NCBI GenBank assembly: GCA_023255285.1
Contig: JALRIY010000049.1
Location: 1-13,612 of the forward strand
From: Algoriphagus sp.
GTDB taxonomy: Bacteria; Bacteroidota; Bacteroidia; Cytophagales; Cyclobacteriaceae
Reading direction: 5' to 3'
Length of the DNA stretch: 13,612 nt
Notes under the pieces: generated by a model
Databases searched by the model: none
What the model was told of the DNA's origin: nothing
Seen by the model: only the letters and a program-made list of their open reading frames with translations
Position numbers and translations under genes: made by a program
In this document: in pieces, positions 1 through 6,508 of the stretch
Position numbering within the stretch: position 1 is the first letter of the stretch
How the letters are laid out: every line of letters starts with the position of its first letter

Positions 1-2
1 AG

Positions 3-260
3 ATGCGAAATATCAATGCGATTTTGAAGCGAAATAGGACGATTTTGATTGCTAAACTTCCAGAGGGTAAAAAACAGGTAAAAGTCACCAAGGAGAAGTT
101 GTTAGTAATGGGATTTAATCTCAGATACATGACCCATCAGGGTATTCTACCCAATGGCCAATCGGTTCAGTTTTGCTACGAATTGGGATGGGTTATTTTG
201 GAAGAAAATTGCTACTTAATTGTACGTGATTTGAAACGCTACAAAAAAAGTTACCATTAA
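3..260 (+). CDS. Small conserved-type hypothetical protein (85 aa)
   Basis: The gene encodes a short basic protein starting MRNINAILKRNRTIL, with a Lys/Arg-rich first half and an aromatic second half (FCYELGWVILEENCYLIV, about residues 57-74). There is no signal peptide and no membrane segment. It resembles small uncharacterised proteins that I recall from Cytophagales genomes with a similar N-terminus and a similar FCYE-G-Y/W core; this is memory, not a search. The ATG lies only 2 bases from the window edge, so a longer N-terminus cannot be excluded, although the recalled relatives begin at the same place. It converges with the ROK regulator gene and their stop codons overlap in one TTAA. 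I assign no function. Confidence 0.65.
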   Translation: MRNINAILKRNRTILIAKLPEGKKQVKVTKEKLLVMGFNLRYMTHQGILPNGQSVQFCYELGWVILEENCYLIVRDLKRYKKSYH

Positions 261-1504
261 CTTGGTTTTGAAAGTACCTCTTCAAATAGATTCTCAGTCA
301 CCACCGCTATGGCTCCTACCAAACCCACCTCATTTCCGAGTTGGTAAAGGGCGATTTGTGTTTTTTCTCGTGATTTGGCCATACTGTATATATTGAGCGC
401 TTGTTGAATAGGAGTCAAAATGTATTGATTTGCCTCTGCTACTACACCGCCCAAAATGATAAGTTCTGGATTGAGTAACTGAATCAGCATGGAAATGCCT
501 CTTCCAAGATTTAGACCTACATCTGATAAAATGGTAATGGCGCGCTGATCTCCCTCCTTAGCCGCATTGACTATCAAGTTGGGATGAAGTGGACCTTTGT
601 TTGCTTTTGCCATTCGCGCTAAAATGCTATCCCTATCAAGCTGGAGTGCTTGTTCAGCTATACGTACAATAGAGGTACCCGAGGCAATAGCTTCCAAGCA
701 GCCTTTTTTACCACAGGTACAACTGATCTCTTGGGATTCAAAAAGGGGAGAGTGGGCAAATTCTCCAGCAAATCCTGAGCTTCCTTGGTATAATTTTCCA
801 TCTATAACGATTCCTAAACCGATCCCCCAACCCACAAAAAGACCCAAAACATTTTGGGCTGATTTTGCAGCTCCAAATTTGAATTCTGCTAGGGTCATGG
901 CTCGGGCATCATTCTCAATAAAAATAGCCTGTGGAAATCTAGTTTCTAGCTGTGCTTGCAAACTTTTGTCGCCAAAATTAAGGTAAGTATGGTTGATGCC
1001 TGCCTTGGAATCGATCAAACCAGGCATTGAAATACCGATAGCAATGATTTTTTGATTTGGTATACCTGATTCAGAAATGTAGGTTTCTAGGTGTTGACAA
1101 AGCTCCTCAAAGGTTTCTTCTTCGTTGTTGAGTGCGAGTTTGTGGACAGCCTTTTGGGCCACTTGTACATGTTGACAGTTGTATAAAGCCAGATTTACTG
1201 CATACTTACTTAAATCAACAGCGACGACAAAAAAGGCATCAGGGGCTAATCGGTACAGGTCAGGCTTTCTCCCTCCTTGAGAGGCCGCACGACCTTGTTT
1301 GATGACCTCTCCTGAACGAATTAAATCCAAAAGAAGTGTGTTGACGGTAGGTAGAGAAATTCCCATGCTTCCACAGATTTCATTGGCGGTGGAAGCATCT
1401 TTCTGGTAGAGATTTTTAATCAGACGGAGCTTTAGTAAGTAGTTTTTTGTTTCGACTACGCCATCAATTTTGGAAAGTGACCTATGGGGATTGATTAGAT
1501 GCAT
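257..1504 (-). CDS. ROK-family transcriptional regulator (NagC/XylR/Mlc-like)
   Basis: This is a probable sugar-responsive repressor of about 415 residues. Residues ~22-85 form a winged helix-turn-helix (LKLRLIKNLYQKD, then STANEICGSMGISLPTVNTL, wing near GRAASQGGRKPDLYRL). The rest is a ROK domain with END (198-200) and the zinc motif C262-T-C264-G-K-K-G-C269-L-E271. The kinase ExGH signature appears here as E248-F-A-H251, and the N-terminal phosphate-binding DxGGT is replaced by DLSKYAVN, so sugar phosphorylation is unlikely and a regulatory role is favoured. I chose ATG at 1504; a TTG at 1525 would add 7 residues and matches the family no better. The gene is divergent from the cupin gene, so it may control that gene and itself. 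The ligand cannot be read from the sequence. Confidence 0.92.
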   Translation of the reverse strand: MHLINPHRSLSKIDGVVETKNYLLKLRLIKNLYQKDASTANEICGSMGISLPTVNTLLLDLIRSGEVIKQGRAASQGGRKPDLYRLAPDAFFVVAVDLSKYAVNLALYNCQHVQVAQKAVHKLALNNEEETFEELCQHLETYISESGIPNQKIIAIGISMPGLIDSKAGINHTYLNFGDKSLQAQLETRFPQAIFIENDARAMTLAEFKFGAAKSAQNVLGLFVGWGIGLGIVIDGKLYQGSSGFAGEFAHSPLFESQEISCTCGKKGCLEAIASGTSIVRIAEQALQLDRDSILARMAKANKGPLHPNLIVNAAKEGDQRAITILSDVGLNLGRGISMLIQLLNPELIILGGVVAEANQYILTPIQQALNIYSMAKSREKTQIALYQLGNEVGLVGAIAVVTENLFEEVLSKPS

Positions 1505-1585
1505 GTATGGAAATTGTGAACGCAAATACGTGAAAAGTTAACAGCTTGAAAAATACTTTTTAAAAAAAATCAAAGAAGATATAGG

Positions 1586-1600
1586 TTCTTAACTTAAGAA
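1586..1600. promoter_or_regulatory. Palindrome TTCTTAA-c-TTAAGAA, candidate operator
   Basis: This is a perfect 7-bp inverted repeat around one central base. It lies 82 bp upstream of the ROK start codon, in the divergent ROK-cupin intergenic region. A symmetric AT-rich site fits what a dimeric winged-helix ROK repressor would bind, but the assignment is inferred from position and symmetry only. AT-rich palindromes of this size also occur by chance. Confidence 0.35.
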
Positions 1601-1642
1601 AATGATGAAGTATGGTTATACGCCTCTGAGAGTGTCTTTAGA

Positions 1643-1656
1643 TTGACTGTAGTCAA
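1643..1656. promoter_or_regulatory. Palindrome TTGACT-gt-AGTCAA, candidate operator
   Basis: This is a perfect 6-bp inverted repeat with a 2-bp spacer. It ends 17 bp before the TTG of the candidate cupin promoter, which is a plausible place for a regulator of the cupin gene. The overlapping sequence CAAAGTTGAT (1654-1663) is repeated in inverted orientation as ATTAACTTTG at 1692-1701 (9 of 10 positions match), and that copy covers the candidate -7 element. Which protein binds, if any, is unknown. Confidence 0.35.
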
Positions 1657-1673
1657 AGTTGATATCCTCCAAG

Positions 1674-1701
1674 TTGGAAATTAGAAATTTGATTAACTTT
1701 G
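1674..1701 (+). promoter_or_regulatory. Candidate Bacteroidota promoter for the cupin gene
   Basis: TAACTTTG at 1694-1701 matches the Bacteroidota -7 consensus TAnnTTTG exactly. A TTG at 1674-1676 lies 17 bp upstream in the -33 position, although the full TTTG is not present. Transcription would start just upstream of the ATG at 1723, giving a short leader. Confidence 0.4.
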
Positions 1702-1722
1702 GCTTCTTTTTAATGGTAGTCT

Positions 1723-2244
1723 ATGAAGCCACTTATTCTTTCGCCCAATTTGGATAAATCACAACTTGCTGAACTTGTTGAACATTATTTAATCGAATCA
1801 GGCTTTTCTATTTCAAATAAGGATTTTGAGCGTCCATGGGGCGGATTCTTTGTTTTGGATGAACACCAAATTCGACTATTTAAAGACACATTTTTCCCTG
1901 AGGTATCCCTATCCGAAGCCCAGTTTACCCAGAAGTTGAGTCCCAAATTTTTATTGGTGGCTCCTGGAGCGCGACTTTCGTGGCAGTACCACTTCCGTCG
2001 AGCAGAGTTATGGACTTTGGTCGCAGGATATGCCGCGATAAGTAGAAGTATGGACGATAGCCAAGGAGAAGTACTACCTATGGAAGTGGGTAAAGTCGTT
2101 TCGCTTCAACAGGGAGAGCGTCATCGATTGGTTGGTACAAATGACTGGGGAATTGTTGCGGAAATTTGGTTGCACACTGATGAAAATCATCCCTCCGATG
2201 AGGATGATATCGTCCGGTTGCAGGACGATTATGCTCGTAAATGA
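1723..2244 (+). CDS. Cupin-domain protein, mannose-6-phosphate isomerase type II-like
   Basis: This is a 173-residue single-domain cupin. After a helical N-terminus (1-33), FERPWGGFFVLDE (35-47) resembles the start of type II phosphomannose isomerase domains. Cupin motif 1 is G82-x5-Q88-Y-H90-x4-E95-x6-G102, with Gln in place of the first His, as is usual in type II mannose-6-phosphate isomerases. Motif 2 runs from G123 to H134 (SLQQGERHRL). Q88, H90, E95 and H134 are the likely metal ligands. The acidic C-terminal tail (HPSDEDDIVRLQDDY) also matches that family. Genes like this are often labelled phosphoheptose isomerase or plain cupin; the real substrate is not established. It is divergent from a ROK regulator, which suggests sugar-dependent control. 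It ends 8 bp from the convergent Lacal_2735-family gene. Confidence 0.85.
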   Translation: MKPLILSPNLDKSQLAELVEHYLIESGFSISNKDFERPWGGFFVLDEHQIRLFKDTFFPEVSLSEAQFTQKLSPKFLLVAPGARLSWQYHFRRAELWTLVAGYAAISRSMDDSQGEVLPMEVGKVVSLQQGERHRLVGTNDWGIVAEIWLHTDENHPSDEDDIVRLQDDYARK

Positions 2245-2252
2245 GTATGGAA

Positions 2253-2423
2253 TTACCCTTGATTTAAGGCGTCAATTTTTTTAGCTACCTCTTCTGCTTC
2301 AGCCATTAGCTTGTCCGCCGCTGTTCGATTGCTATGCGATAGTTTATGCGCATCTGCCATCATTTTTGCATAGGTCTCCTGAAGTTTTTCTTTTTCGCTT
2401 TTCTTTTTAAATAATCCAAACAT
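2253..2423 (-). CDS. Lacal_2735-family small protein (56 aa)
   Basis: Reading the minus strand from the ATG at 2423 gives 56 residues. They start MFGLFKKKSEKEKLQETYAK and continue with a charged, Ala-rich helix ending KKIDALNQG. The MFGLFKKKSEKEKL start and the HKLSHSNRTAAD middle are typical of the Lacal_2735 family, short Bacteroidota proteins of unknown function. It is predicted to be cytoplasmic and almost wholly helical, possibly a coiled coil. It lies 41 bp downstream of the MORN-repeat gene on the same strand and could be co-transcribed with it. Only 8 bp separate its stop from that of the convergent cupin gene. Confidence 0.85.
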   Translation of the reverse strand: MFGLFKKKSEKEKLQETYAKMMADAHKLSHSNRTAADKLMAEAEEVAKKIDALNQG

Positions 2424-2464
2424 GAGTATCGGTTTTCAATTTAACCGCGATTAGATTGGATTGT

Positions 2465-4030
2465 TTATTGGATACGATCTCTTTCGGTAGGGTACTGGAT
2501 TTCATCCCCTTTGAATTGGAGTAGGTCTTCTAATCTCCCCGCTGAATTAAAAAATTTCCAGGGCCCCTCTTTTTTTCCATCTTTCATTATTCCTTCAGAG
2601 GCGATACGTCCTGACTCGTGGTAGTATTTCCACAATCCTGTGGGTTTGCCTGAAAGGTAATTCCCCTCAGACTCCTTTTGACCTGTCACGTAGTAGGTAA
2701 TTCGTGTCCCATTGCCATCCTTTAAGTTACCTTTCTCTCTAGTTTCATTCCCCTCGTAGGTTGCATAGTCTCCTACATTCAAGAGTCTACCATTGTCCCA
2801 AAATTCTTCTTGTGTCAACTGTTTGTTGTCGTAAAAGAGCCCCCAAATTCCATTTTCGAAACCCAGGTTGTAGGATCCTATAGATTTTAATTGGCCGCCA
2901 TCGTAATAATAAACCCATTGCCCATTTTCCATGCCCAACACGTATTCTCCTTCTGCGATTAAGATGCCAATTTTATTGAAATACTTCCATAATCCAGTTT
3001 TCAGGTCATTTTTATACTCTCCAATCGAATAGAGTTGCCCATCGGGATAATAGTTTTTCCAAACCCCAACTTTTGCTCCACCGGCGTAGTTTCCTTGAAC
3101 AGAGATACGACCTGAACTATGAAATTCGATGTAGGCTCCTTCAGGTACACCCAAAACATAAGTTTTTTGTTTGGAAAGGCTTTTATTTGGGAAGTATTCT
3201 TCCCACAATCCTACAGCTACATTGTTTTCGTAGCGTTCTTTTCTTGCTATTCGTCCTGTTTCATAGTAATAAACCCATTCTCCTATTCGATTGCCATTTT
3301 CGTCGTAATACTCCTCTGATTCTTCAATTTTTGTTCCAGGAAAGTAAGATTTCCATGGTCCTATCTTGGTACCATTTCGATAAGTGCCAGATTGAAGAAT
3401 GAGATTGGGATAAGAAAATGTCTTAAATGGGCCGTCAAATTGTCCTTTAATTGCAGTTGCTTCTGCTAGAACATTTCCCTCCAAATCAAATTCAAAGTAG
3501 GGGCCTTCCCTTAAACCTGCAACAAAAAATTCGCGGACAGCAAGTTCGCCACTTGGAAAATAGGATAGCCATTGTCCTTCCTTTTTTCCTTCTAAATAGT
3601 TTCCTTCGAGCTTGATCTGACTTGGGTCTTGATACGGATCATTCAATTCATTTCCATAGTATTCTGTGTACCTGCCCACTCTAACACTATCCTGAAAAAT
3701 CATTTCTTTAATTAGAAATCCATTTATGTCAAAATAACGGGCGGGTCCAAAGAGTTTTCCTTCACGATATGCTGCAAGTTCTTTTCGCTTGCCATTTGAG
3801 TAAAAGCTACTCCATTGCCCTTCGCGCAATCCATTTTTAAACGTACCTTCTGTAAGGAGCTGATTCGTTTTGGCTGTATAAAATTTCCAAAGCCCTGTTT
3901 GAACCTGATTTTCTACCAGGCCAGTCCCAATAATCAATGAATCATTGCTGTACAGCACTGCGATTTTTGAAGTTTGTGCTACTAATGAAAAATGAAGAAG
4001 GAATACCAGTAAAATCAGTGCTTTTTTCAT
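2465..4030 (-). CDS. Secreted MORN-variant repeat protein (YwqK-like), about 18 repeats
   Basis: The 521-residue protein starts with a signal peptide (MKKALILLVFLLHFSLVAQ), so it is probably exported. Almost all the rest is a tandem array of about 18 units of roughly 22-23 residues, each like G-x-W-x-x-Y-x-x-x-G-x-L-x-x-x-G-x-Y-x-x-G. Clear units are EGQWSSFY, IGEWVYYY, VGVWKNYY, NGQWVYYY, TGLWKYYH and EGPWKFFN. This is the MORN_2 / toxin-antitoxin system YwqK antitoxin family. That label is inherited from B. subtilis YwqK; I see no toxin gene beside it, so an antitoxin role should not be assumed. Extended beta-hairpin solenoids of this type are common in Bacteroidota exported proteins. Insertions interrupt the array near residues 124-143 (NELNDPYQDPSQIK) and 420-440. 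I see no C-terminal sorting domain. Confidence 0.9.
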   Translation of the reverse strand: MKKALILLVFLLHFSLVAQTSKIAVLYSNDSLIIGTGLVENQVQTGLWKFYTAKTNQLLTEGTFKNGLREGQWSSFYSNGKRKELAAYREGKLFGPARYFDINGFLIKEMIFQDSVRVGRYTEYYGNELNDPYQDPSQIKLEGNYLEGKKEGQWLSYFPSGELAVREFFVAGLREGPYFEFDLEGNVLAEATAIKGQFDGPFKTFSYPNLILQSGTYRNGTKIGPWKSYFPGTKIEESEEYYDENGNRIGEWVYYYETGRIARKERYENNVAVGLWEEYFPNKSLSKQKTYVLGVPEGAYIEFHSSGRISVQGNYAGGAKVGVWKNYYPDGQLYSIGEYKNDLKTGLWKYFNKIGILIAEGEYVLGMENGQWVYYYDGGQLKSIGSYNLGFENGIWGLFYDNKQLTQEEFWDNGRLLNVGDYATYEGNETREKGNLKDGNGTRITYYVTGQKESEGNYLSGKPTGLWKYYHESGRIASEGIMKDGKKEGPWKFFNSAGRLEDLLQFKGDEIQYPTERDRIQ

Positions 4031-4155
4031 TGCAGATTGGGTTCTTAAAGTAGGTTGGCGTTTGTTTAGGTTCGCTCAATAGTAATATTTCCCTATACCT
4101 ACGTAGAAAATCATTTCCTGTTTAAAAGTAAAGTAAATCCTTAGAATTTACTTAT

Positions 4156-4692
4156 CTAGTTTAATTTAACCTTCAGAATATTTTTCACTTCCTCATTCAA
4201 AATTTGAAGGGATTGCTGCTTGGTTGTCGGTAAAGCTATTTGCTTGATCCAGAGTTTGGATTTGGAATCTATTTTAGGTGTTGTCCTAGTTGCTTCAAGA
4301 ACTTCCAATTGCAACTTGAGGTCCCAGGGTTTGTCTCCCCTGCCTAATTGAAATCCGCCTTCTAAAAATGGATTCGGGTCATGATTTCTATTTTTGCCAA
4401 AATAAGCACAACAAAATAATCCATGACCAAACCAACTTACCAATCGGATATTGCATCCCGAGTCCAAATTAAAATCACGTATGAGGTCCAAAACAAGGTA
4501 CGGGAAGCCATGCAACTGATTTCCTTTTGATATTTTTTTACCCTTTGAATTCCTGAAAAAAGTGGTTAACTCTTCATTTGGAAAGGAGTTGCCTACTTGC
4601 TCAAATAGATCTAAAAAATCAGCTCTCAATTGATTTTGTCTGATTAATATTGATTTATCTAACCAAAGGGCTAAGTCAAGTTCGGTTTCCAT
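4156..4692 (-). CDS. Uncharacterised protein downstream of the FabH-like gene (178 aa)
   Basis: I do not recognise this family. From the ATG at 4692 it starts METELDLALWLDKSILIRQNQ. It has a helical N-terminus, a Lys-rich patch (NSKGKKISKGNQ), a conserved-looking core (HGFPYLVLDLIRDFN, then NIRLVSWFGHGLFCCAYFGK) and a C-terminal segment rich in Lys and Gln. It has no signal peptide or clear membrane helix and is probably cytoplasmic. A longer reading from a TTG at 4740 gives a hydrophobic start that only reflects overlap with fabH codons, so I reject it. The start lies 4 bp after the fabH-like stop, which implies translational coupling and a shared process. Three Cys residues cluster around the core, but no known motif is evident. 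Confidence 0.75.
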   Translation of the reverse strand: METELDLALWLDKSILIRQNQLRADFLDLFEQVGNSFPNEELTTFFRNSKGKKISKGNQLHGFPYLVLDLIRDFNLDSGCNIRLVSWFGHGLFCCAYFGKNRNHDPNPFLEGGFQLGRGDKPWDLKLQLEVLEATRTTPKIDSKSKLWIKQIALPTTKQQSLQILNEEVKNILKVKLN

Positions 4693-4696
4693 AGAC

Positions 4697-5695
4697 CTAC
4701 CAACGCAACATAGCAGAAGCCCAAGCAAAACCGGAGCCAAAGGCAGCTAAGCAAATCAGGTCATTTTCCTTAAGACGACCCTGCTCCCAAGCTTGTGATA
4801 ATGCAATAGGAATCGTGCCTGCGGTAGTATTACCAAGTTTCATGATGTTGTTAAATACTTTCTGGTCAGGTAAATTTAATTTTTGTTGAATGTATTGGGA
4901 GATGCGTAAGTTAGCCTGATGGGGTACAAGAAGATCAATGTCCTCCGTTTTTAGTTTATTGTAAGCCAAAGCTTCTTGGATCACTTCCATAAAGCGAACC
5001 ACCGCATGCTTAAACACTGCATTTCCATTCATCTTCAGAAAAAAGTCTCCTCGATCAATTAACTCTTTGGAAACTCTTTCTTTGCCACTGGAGCTAGGAG
5101 CTATGCAATAAAGTTCTTCGGCATGTGACCCTTCTGAATGCAAGTGAGTGCTGAGTATTCCAGCCTGTCCTGCCTCCGCTCTTCCTACTACTACCGCACC
5201 AGCTCCATCTGCAAAAATCACAGCACTTGATCTACCTTCGTCACTTTTGTCCAAGGCCGAAGATTGAATTTCCGCTCCTACGACTAATATTTTTTGGTAC
5301 ATGCCTGTTTTGATAAACTGATCTGCTACCGATAGGGCATAAATAAACCCGGAACAAGCATTTCGAATATCTAGGGCACCAATGGTCTTGAAGCCCATTT
5401 CTCGTTGAAGGAGTACCCCATTTCCAGGTAGAAAATAATCGGGAGTAATGGTCGCGAAAAGGATAAATTCAATGTCATCTTGCTTCAATCCAGCGCGCTC
5501 CATGGCCATCTTACTCGCTTTGGCAGCCATGTTGGTCACGGTATCCACTCCTGGAGTATACCATCGTCTTTCTTGAATTCCCGTGCGCTCCACGATCCAC
5601 TCGTTGGAGGTGTTCATCATCTGGGAAAGTTCTTCATTTGTAACGATTCGTTCAGGTACATAATGGCCTGCAGCTAAAATCCGTGAGTTATACAT
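4697..5695 (-). CDS. 3-oxoacyl-ACP synthase III family protein (FabH-like ketosynthase)
   Basis: The 332-residue protein has the full KAS III thiolase fold signature. Catalytic Cys114 lies in IRNACSGFIYAL, His259 in LLVPHQANLRI and Asn289 in LGNTTAGTIPIAL. ERTGIQERRW (36-45) and FADGAGAVVVG (161-171) are standard family blocks, and the C-terminus FGSGFAWASAMLRW is intact. KAS III enzymes condense an acyl-CoA with malonyl-ACP to start fatty acid or related synthesis. The housekeeping fabH usually sits with rpmF and plsX. Neither is here, so this may be a paralog with a specialised acyl substrate; that is inferred from context only. It lies 84 bp after yedK on the same strand and is coupled to an unknown gene downstream. 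A weak TAGTATTG (5726-5733, minus strand) could be a promoter of its own. Confidence 0.9.
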   Translation of the reverse strand: MYNSRILAAGHYVPERIVTNEELSQMMNTSNEWIVERTGIQERRWYTPGVDTVTNMAAKASKMAMERAGLKQDDIEFILFATITPDYFLPGNGVLLQREMGFKTIGALDIRNACSGFIYALSVADQFIKTGMYQKILVVGAEIQSSALDKSDEGRSSAVIFADGAGAVVVGRAEAGQAGILSTHLHSEGSHAEELYCIAPSSSGKERVSKELIDRGDFFLKMNGNAVFKHAVVRFMEVIQEALAYNKLKTEDIDLLVPHQANLRISQYIQQKLNLPDQKVFNNIMKLGNTTAGTIPIALSQAWEQGRLKENDLICLAAFGSGFAWASAMLRW

Positions 5696-5779
5696 GATTT
5701 TAAGTTAAAGGGGAGGGTTAATTTTCAATACTAAGCAATCTTGGAACTAGAAAGATCAAATTGGCAGGGTTTAACTTGA

Positions 5780-6478
5780 TTAACCAAAAAGGGTATAGTT
5801 CCCAAATTGATCCATAGGAGATGTTTTCCGAAGTAGGTTTTGGGAGTCGTTTTGAACCGAATTGACTAATGGAGAAACAGTATAGCTGAGCATTTGATCA
5901 GCTGAATAAGGGATTAAGATTGAAGTTAAATCTTCCGGAGAGCTGTAGCTATCTAACCATTTTTTTTCTTGTTCTTGGTTCAGAATTACCGGCATTCGAT
6001 CGTGAACCTCTGCCACTAATTCGTTTGGACTGGTAGTAAGAATTAAAAAGGTATGGTGTGATTCTCCTGTAACGGTTTCGTATTCCTCCCAAATGCCGGC
6101 AAAGGAAAATGTTTGCTCCTCTCTATGAGTAAACCGATGTGGTATTTTTGTTTTCTTTCCAACTTTCTTCCATTCGTAGAATCCATCGGCGGGAACGATA
6201 CACCTCCTGGATTGAAATGAATTTTTAAAGGAAACCTTTTCATGGACTGTCTCAGCTCGTGCATTGATCAGTTTGGCCGATACGGGCTTATTTTGCCCAA
6301 AATCTGGGGTAATCCCCCAATAAAAAAATGAAAACCCCTTGGGACTTGCAGAGGTGATTACAGGTACTAGCTGAGTGGGGGCAATGTTGTATCTCGGGGT
6401 AAAGTCCGCCAACATCTCTGCTTGAAAGCGTTCTTCTAGTTCGATTTTACTTTTGGCAAGGGAATATCTTCCACACAT
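5780..6478 (-). CDS. yedK: SRAP-family protein YedK/HMCES-like (abasic-site DNA-protein crosslinking)
   Basis: The 232-residue protein begins MCGRYSL. Removal of the Met exposes Cys2, the residue that forms a thiazolidine crosslink with abasic sites in single-stranded DNA. The other SRAP blocks are present: RYNIAPTQ (29-36), NARAET (72-77), RRCIVPADGFYEWKK (91-105, with the active-site Glu102) and VHDRMPVIL (158-166, with the catalytic His159). Length and motif order match complete family members. The family is often named SOS response-associated peptidase, but its known role is to shield abasic sites. It lies 30 bp downstream of the yheT-like gene on the same strand. I saw no obvious SOS box in the short upstream gap. 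Confidence 0.93.
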   Translation of the reverse strand: MCGRYSLAKSKIELEERFQAEMLADFTPRYNIAPTQLVPVITSASPKGFSFFYWGITPDFGQNKPVSAKLINARAETVHEKVSFKNSFQSRRCIVPADGFYEWKKVGKKTKIPHRFTHREEQTFSFAGIWEEYETVTGESHHTFLILTTSPNELVAEVHDRMPVILNQEQEKKWLDSYSSPEDLTSILIPYSADQMLSYTVSPLVNSVQNDSQNLLRKTSPMDQFGNYTLFG

Positions 6479-6508
6479 AGACTCAAGTTCGGCTAATTTT
6501 TTTTGAAG

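Noticed and set aside
597..986. A 129-codon plus-strand frame inside the ROK gene.
   Set aside because: It is antisense to well-conserved ROK motifs (zinc site, END motif) and its protein resembles nothing recognisable.
2465..4030. Reading the MORN-repeat gene as an antitoxin with a toxin partner.
   Set aside because: The neighbours are a small helical protein and an unrelated operon, and the protein has a signal peptide, so the family label alone is not evidence.
4693..4740. Hydrophobic N-terminal extension of the unknown protein (MAPVLLGLLLCCVG) that looks like a signal peptide.
   Set aside because: It starts at TTG and is encoded in the overlap with the conserved FabH C-terminus; the ATG at 4692, 4 bp after the fabH stop, is the natural start.
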